From: Acidimicrobiales bacterium
GTDB lineage: Bacteria; Actinomycetota; Acidimicrobiia; Acidimicrobiales; DASWMK01
Assembly: GCA_036399815.1 (NCBI GenBank)
Contig: DASWMK010000053.1
Span: forward strand, 1 to 32,924
Direction of reading: 5' to 3'
Length of the DNA: 32,924 nt
Part shown: positions 31,417-32,924 of the stretch, one piece after another
Numbering within the stretch: position 1 is the stretch's first letter
How the letters are laid out: each line of letters opens with the position of its first letter
Position numbers and translations under genes: made by a program
Notes under the pieces: generated by a model
The model's input: only the letters and a program-made list of their open reading frames with translations
Told to the model about the DNA's origin: nothing
Databases searched by the model: none

Positions 31417-31932
31417 ATGCCAGAGACCGCTGCCGCCACCATCGAGCGTTGGTTCGTCGACCACGTCCCGTCCGACTGGCTCGCCGCGCCGGCGACGGTG
31501 ACCGTCGACAACGACGAGATCCTCGTCCTCCTGCCCCTCCCCGAGCCGACCGCCGTCGACGGCGACGGTGACCCCGACGCCCGCCGCGCCGCTCGCATCA
31601 GCGCCTTCCGCGAGGAGACTCGTGAGCGGCGCATCGACATCGCCACCCAGGCCGAGCACCTCTTCCAGCGGAAGGTGTCGTGGGGCGCCGTCATCGGCGA
31701 CACCCGCCGGGTGTTCACCTCCCTCGCCGTGCCCGTGATGACGCGCCTCCGCATGACCGAGCGAGCGGTGCTCGACCTTCTGATCGACGCCGGTGTGGCG
31801 CGGAGCAGGAGCGAGGCGCTCGCCTGGTGCGTCCGGCTCGTCGAGAAGCACGAGCGCGCCTGGATCGACGACCTCCGGGCTGCGCTGGAGCACGTCAAGA
31901 AGGCCCGGGCCAGCGGCCCGGTGTCGATCTGA
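31417..31932 (+). CDS. Ribbon-helix-helix (RHH) domain protein, 171 aa
   Basis: The C-terminal part looks like an RHH DNA-binding fold at about residues 105-146: the strand VMTRLRM, helix ERAVLDLLIDAG, then SRSEALAWCVRLVEKHE, the classic SRSEA turn of MetJ/Arc-type proteins. The first 100 residues are of unknown fold, with an acidic DGDGDPD stretch and a long charged helix (RRAARISAFREETRERRIDIATQAEHLF). It probably represses its own promoter through the tandem octamers upstream. The HtrA-like gene begins one base after its stop, so both are co-expressed. Confidence 0.78.
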   Translation: MPETAAATIERWFVDHVPSDWLAAPATVTVDNDEILVLLPLPEPTAVDGDGDPDARRAARISAFREETRERRIDIATQAEHLFQRKVSWGAVIGDTRRVFTSLAVPVMTRLRMTERAVLDLLIDAGVARSRSEALAWCVRLVEKHERAWIDDLRAALEHVKKARASGPVSI

Positions 31933-31933
31933 G

Positions 31934-32917
31934 ATGGCGACGACCGACGTGGCACCGGCGCCCGCCGCCGACGGCGCCACCCACGACGACGACGCGCTCG
32001 ACGCCTACTCCCGCATCGTCACCGCCGTCGCCGAGCAGGTGACCCCCGCCGTGGCCAGCCTGCGACTGCACGGCCGGGGCGGGCGAGGACCGGCGGGCGC
32101 CGGCTCCGCCGTGGTGATCACCGCGGACGGGTTCGCCCTGACGTCCGCCCATGTCGTCGCCGGTTCGAGCCGGGGCACCGCGACCCTGGCCGACGGCCGT
32201 GAGCTCGACCTGGAGACGGTGGGCGCCGACCCGCTGAGCGACCTCGCCGTCGTGCGCCTCCGCGGCTCGGCGCTCGTCAACGCCACCCTCGGTGACGCCG
32301 ACCGCCTGCGCGTGGGCCAGCTGGTGGTCGCCATCGGCAACCCGCTGGGCTTCGGCGGGTCGGTGACTGCGGGCGTGGTCAGCGCGCTCGGCCGGTCGCT
32401 GCCGACGAGGGCGGGCTCGGCCACCCGCATCGTCGAGAACGTGATCCAGACCGACGCCGCGCTGAACCCGGGGAACTCCGGCGGCGCCCTCGTCGAGAGC
32501 CGGGGACGGGTCGTCGGCATCAACACCGCGGTCGCCGGCATCGGGCTCGGCCTCGCCGTGCCGGTGAACGCCACGACGACGAGGATCGTCGGGGCGCTCA
32601 TGAGCGAGGGCCGGTTCCGCCGGGCGTACCTCGGCATCGTCGGCTCCGGTCGCCCGCTGCCCCCGCGGGTGGCCGACCGCCTCGGCCGGAACCGGGCGGT
32701 CGGGGTCGTGGACGTCGTGGACGGCAGCCCGGCCGCTCGCGCCGGTCTCCGCCCGACCGACGCGATCCTCGACCTCGACGACCGGCCCATCGAGGACGCG
32801 GGCGACCTCCAGCGGATCATGATCGGCGACGCCATCGGTCGGCGAGTGACCCTCCGCGTGCTGCGGGGAAGCGAGGTCCTGCACCTCGAGGCGGTGCCGG
32901 CGGAGCTGGTCGAGTAG
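31934..32917 (+). CDS. HtrA/DegP-like trypsin-fold serine protease with PDZ domain, 327 aa
   Basis: S1C protease domain with the full triad: His73 in LTSAHVVAG, Asp103 in PLSDLAVVRL and Ser182 in NPGNSGGAL. A PDZ domain follows at about 230-322 (RRAYLGIVGSGRPLPPR, GVVDVVDGSPAARAGLRPTDAILDLDDRPI). HtrA proteases degrade or trim misfolded proteins, usually outside the cytoplasm. This one has no signal peptide or membrane helix: the N-terminus is MATTDVAPAPAADGATHDDDALDAYSRIV, so it appears cytoplasmic. ATG chosen because it lies one base after the RHH stop. The stop is 7 bp from the window end. Confidence 0.93.
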   Translation: MATTDVAPAPAADGATHDDDALDAYSRIVTAVAEQVTPAVASLRLHGRGGRGPAGAGSAVVITADGFALTSAHVVAGSSRGTATLADGRELDLETVGADPLSDLAVVRLRGSALVNATLGDADRLRVGQLVVAIGNPLGFGGSVTAGVVSALGRSLPTRAGSATRIVENVIQTDAALNPGNSGGALVESRGRVVGINTAVAGIGLGLAVPVNATTTRIVGALMSEGRFRRAYLGIVGSGRPLPPRVADRLGRNRAVGVVDVVDGSPAARAGLRPTDAILDLDDRPIEDAGDLQRIMIGDAIGRRVTLRVLRGSEVLHLEAVPAELVE

Positions 32918-32924
32918 CGCTCCG

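Noticed and set aside
1-32924. tRNA, rRNA, riboswitch, insertion sequence or prophage
   Set aside because: I looked for CCA-ended cloverleafs, conserved rRNA stretches, terminal inverted repeats with transposase motifs and integrase motifs, and saw none. A covariance-model search would be decisive.

Overview
This is about 33 kb of very GC-rich DNA with dense, short-gapped genes, many GTG starts and almost only G/C in third codon positions. Those traits, plus a DUF2630 protein, a mycothiol-type DinB (MDMPI) domain, a GerMN lipoprotein behind a two-component pair, and Thr/Pro-rich secreted tails, point to a high-GC actinobacterium. The class Acidimicrobiia is my best guess, but it is an inference, not shown. 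I see no tRNA, rRNA, transposase, integrase, phage gene or CRISPR array.

Layout. (1) 1-4.9 kb: a proteolysis and sigma-factor island. It holds a subtilase without a signal peptide (cut by the window edge), a divergent TPR-CHAT caspase-like protease, and a convergent pair made of an ECF sigma factor and a 147-aa partner protein, with a PdxH-like oxidase just upstream of the pair. (2) 5.5-10.7 kb: a membrane-anchored cyclophilin, a metallo-beta-lactamase-fold protein, a WYL regulator facing a flavin split-barrel protein across a perfect palindrome, AidB, and DUF2630. (3) 10.8-18.0 kb: a secreted, anchored Pro/Thr-rich protein coupled to a GGDEF cyclase, a secreted S51 cyanophycinase-like peptidase, and a response regulator - histidine kinase - GerMN lipoprotein set. 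(4) 18.0-25 kb: an S9 peptidase; an acyl-CoA-dehydrogenase-like protein, an Nfu N-domain protein, an unknown protein and a PYROXD2-like oxidoreductase in one tight run; then a convergent FAD oxidoreductase-Rieske fusion. (5) 25-27.1 kb: an MDMPI-SnoaL fusion and an FRG-domain gene, followed by about ten copies of a 23-bp tandem repeat and a strong hairpin. (6) 27.1-30.6 kb: a DmpA-type P1 peptidase, an aldehyde dehydrogenase and an SDR on the minus strand. (7) 30.9-32.9 kb: an unknown protein, a ribbon-helix-helix protein preceded by a tandem octamer, and a leader-less HtrA-like protease with a PDZ domain.

The most interesting parts are: the TPR-CHAT / ECF sigma / small-partner / subtilase neighbourhood, whose parts recall the Craspase-Csx30-RpoE logic without any CRISPR; the 23-bp repeat tract; two operator-like sites next to DNA-binding genes (WYL and RHH); and a recurring -10-like hexamer placed 6-9 nt before the start codon of 14 genes, which suggests that leaderless transcription is common here. 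Genes inside operons instead use stop/start overlaps or Shine-Dalgarno sites.
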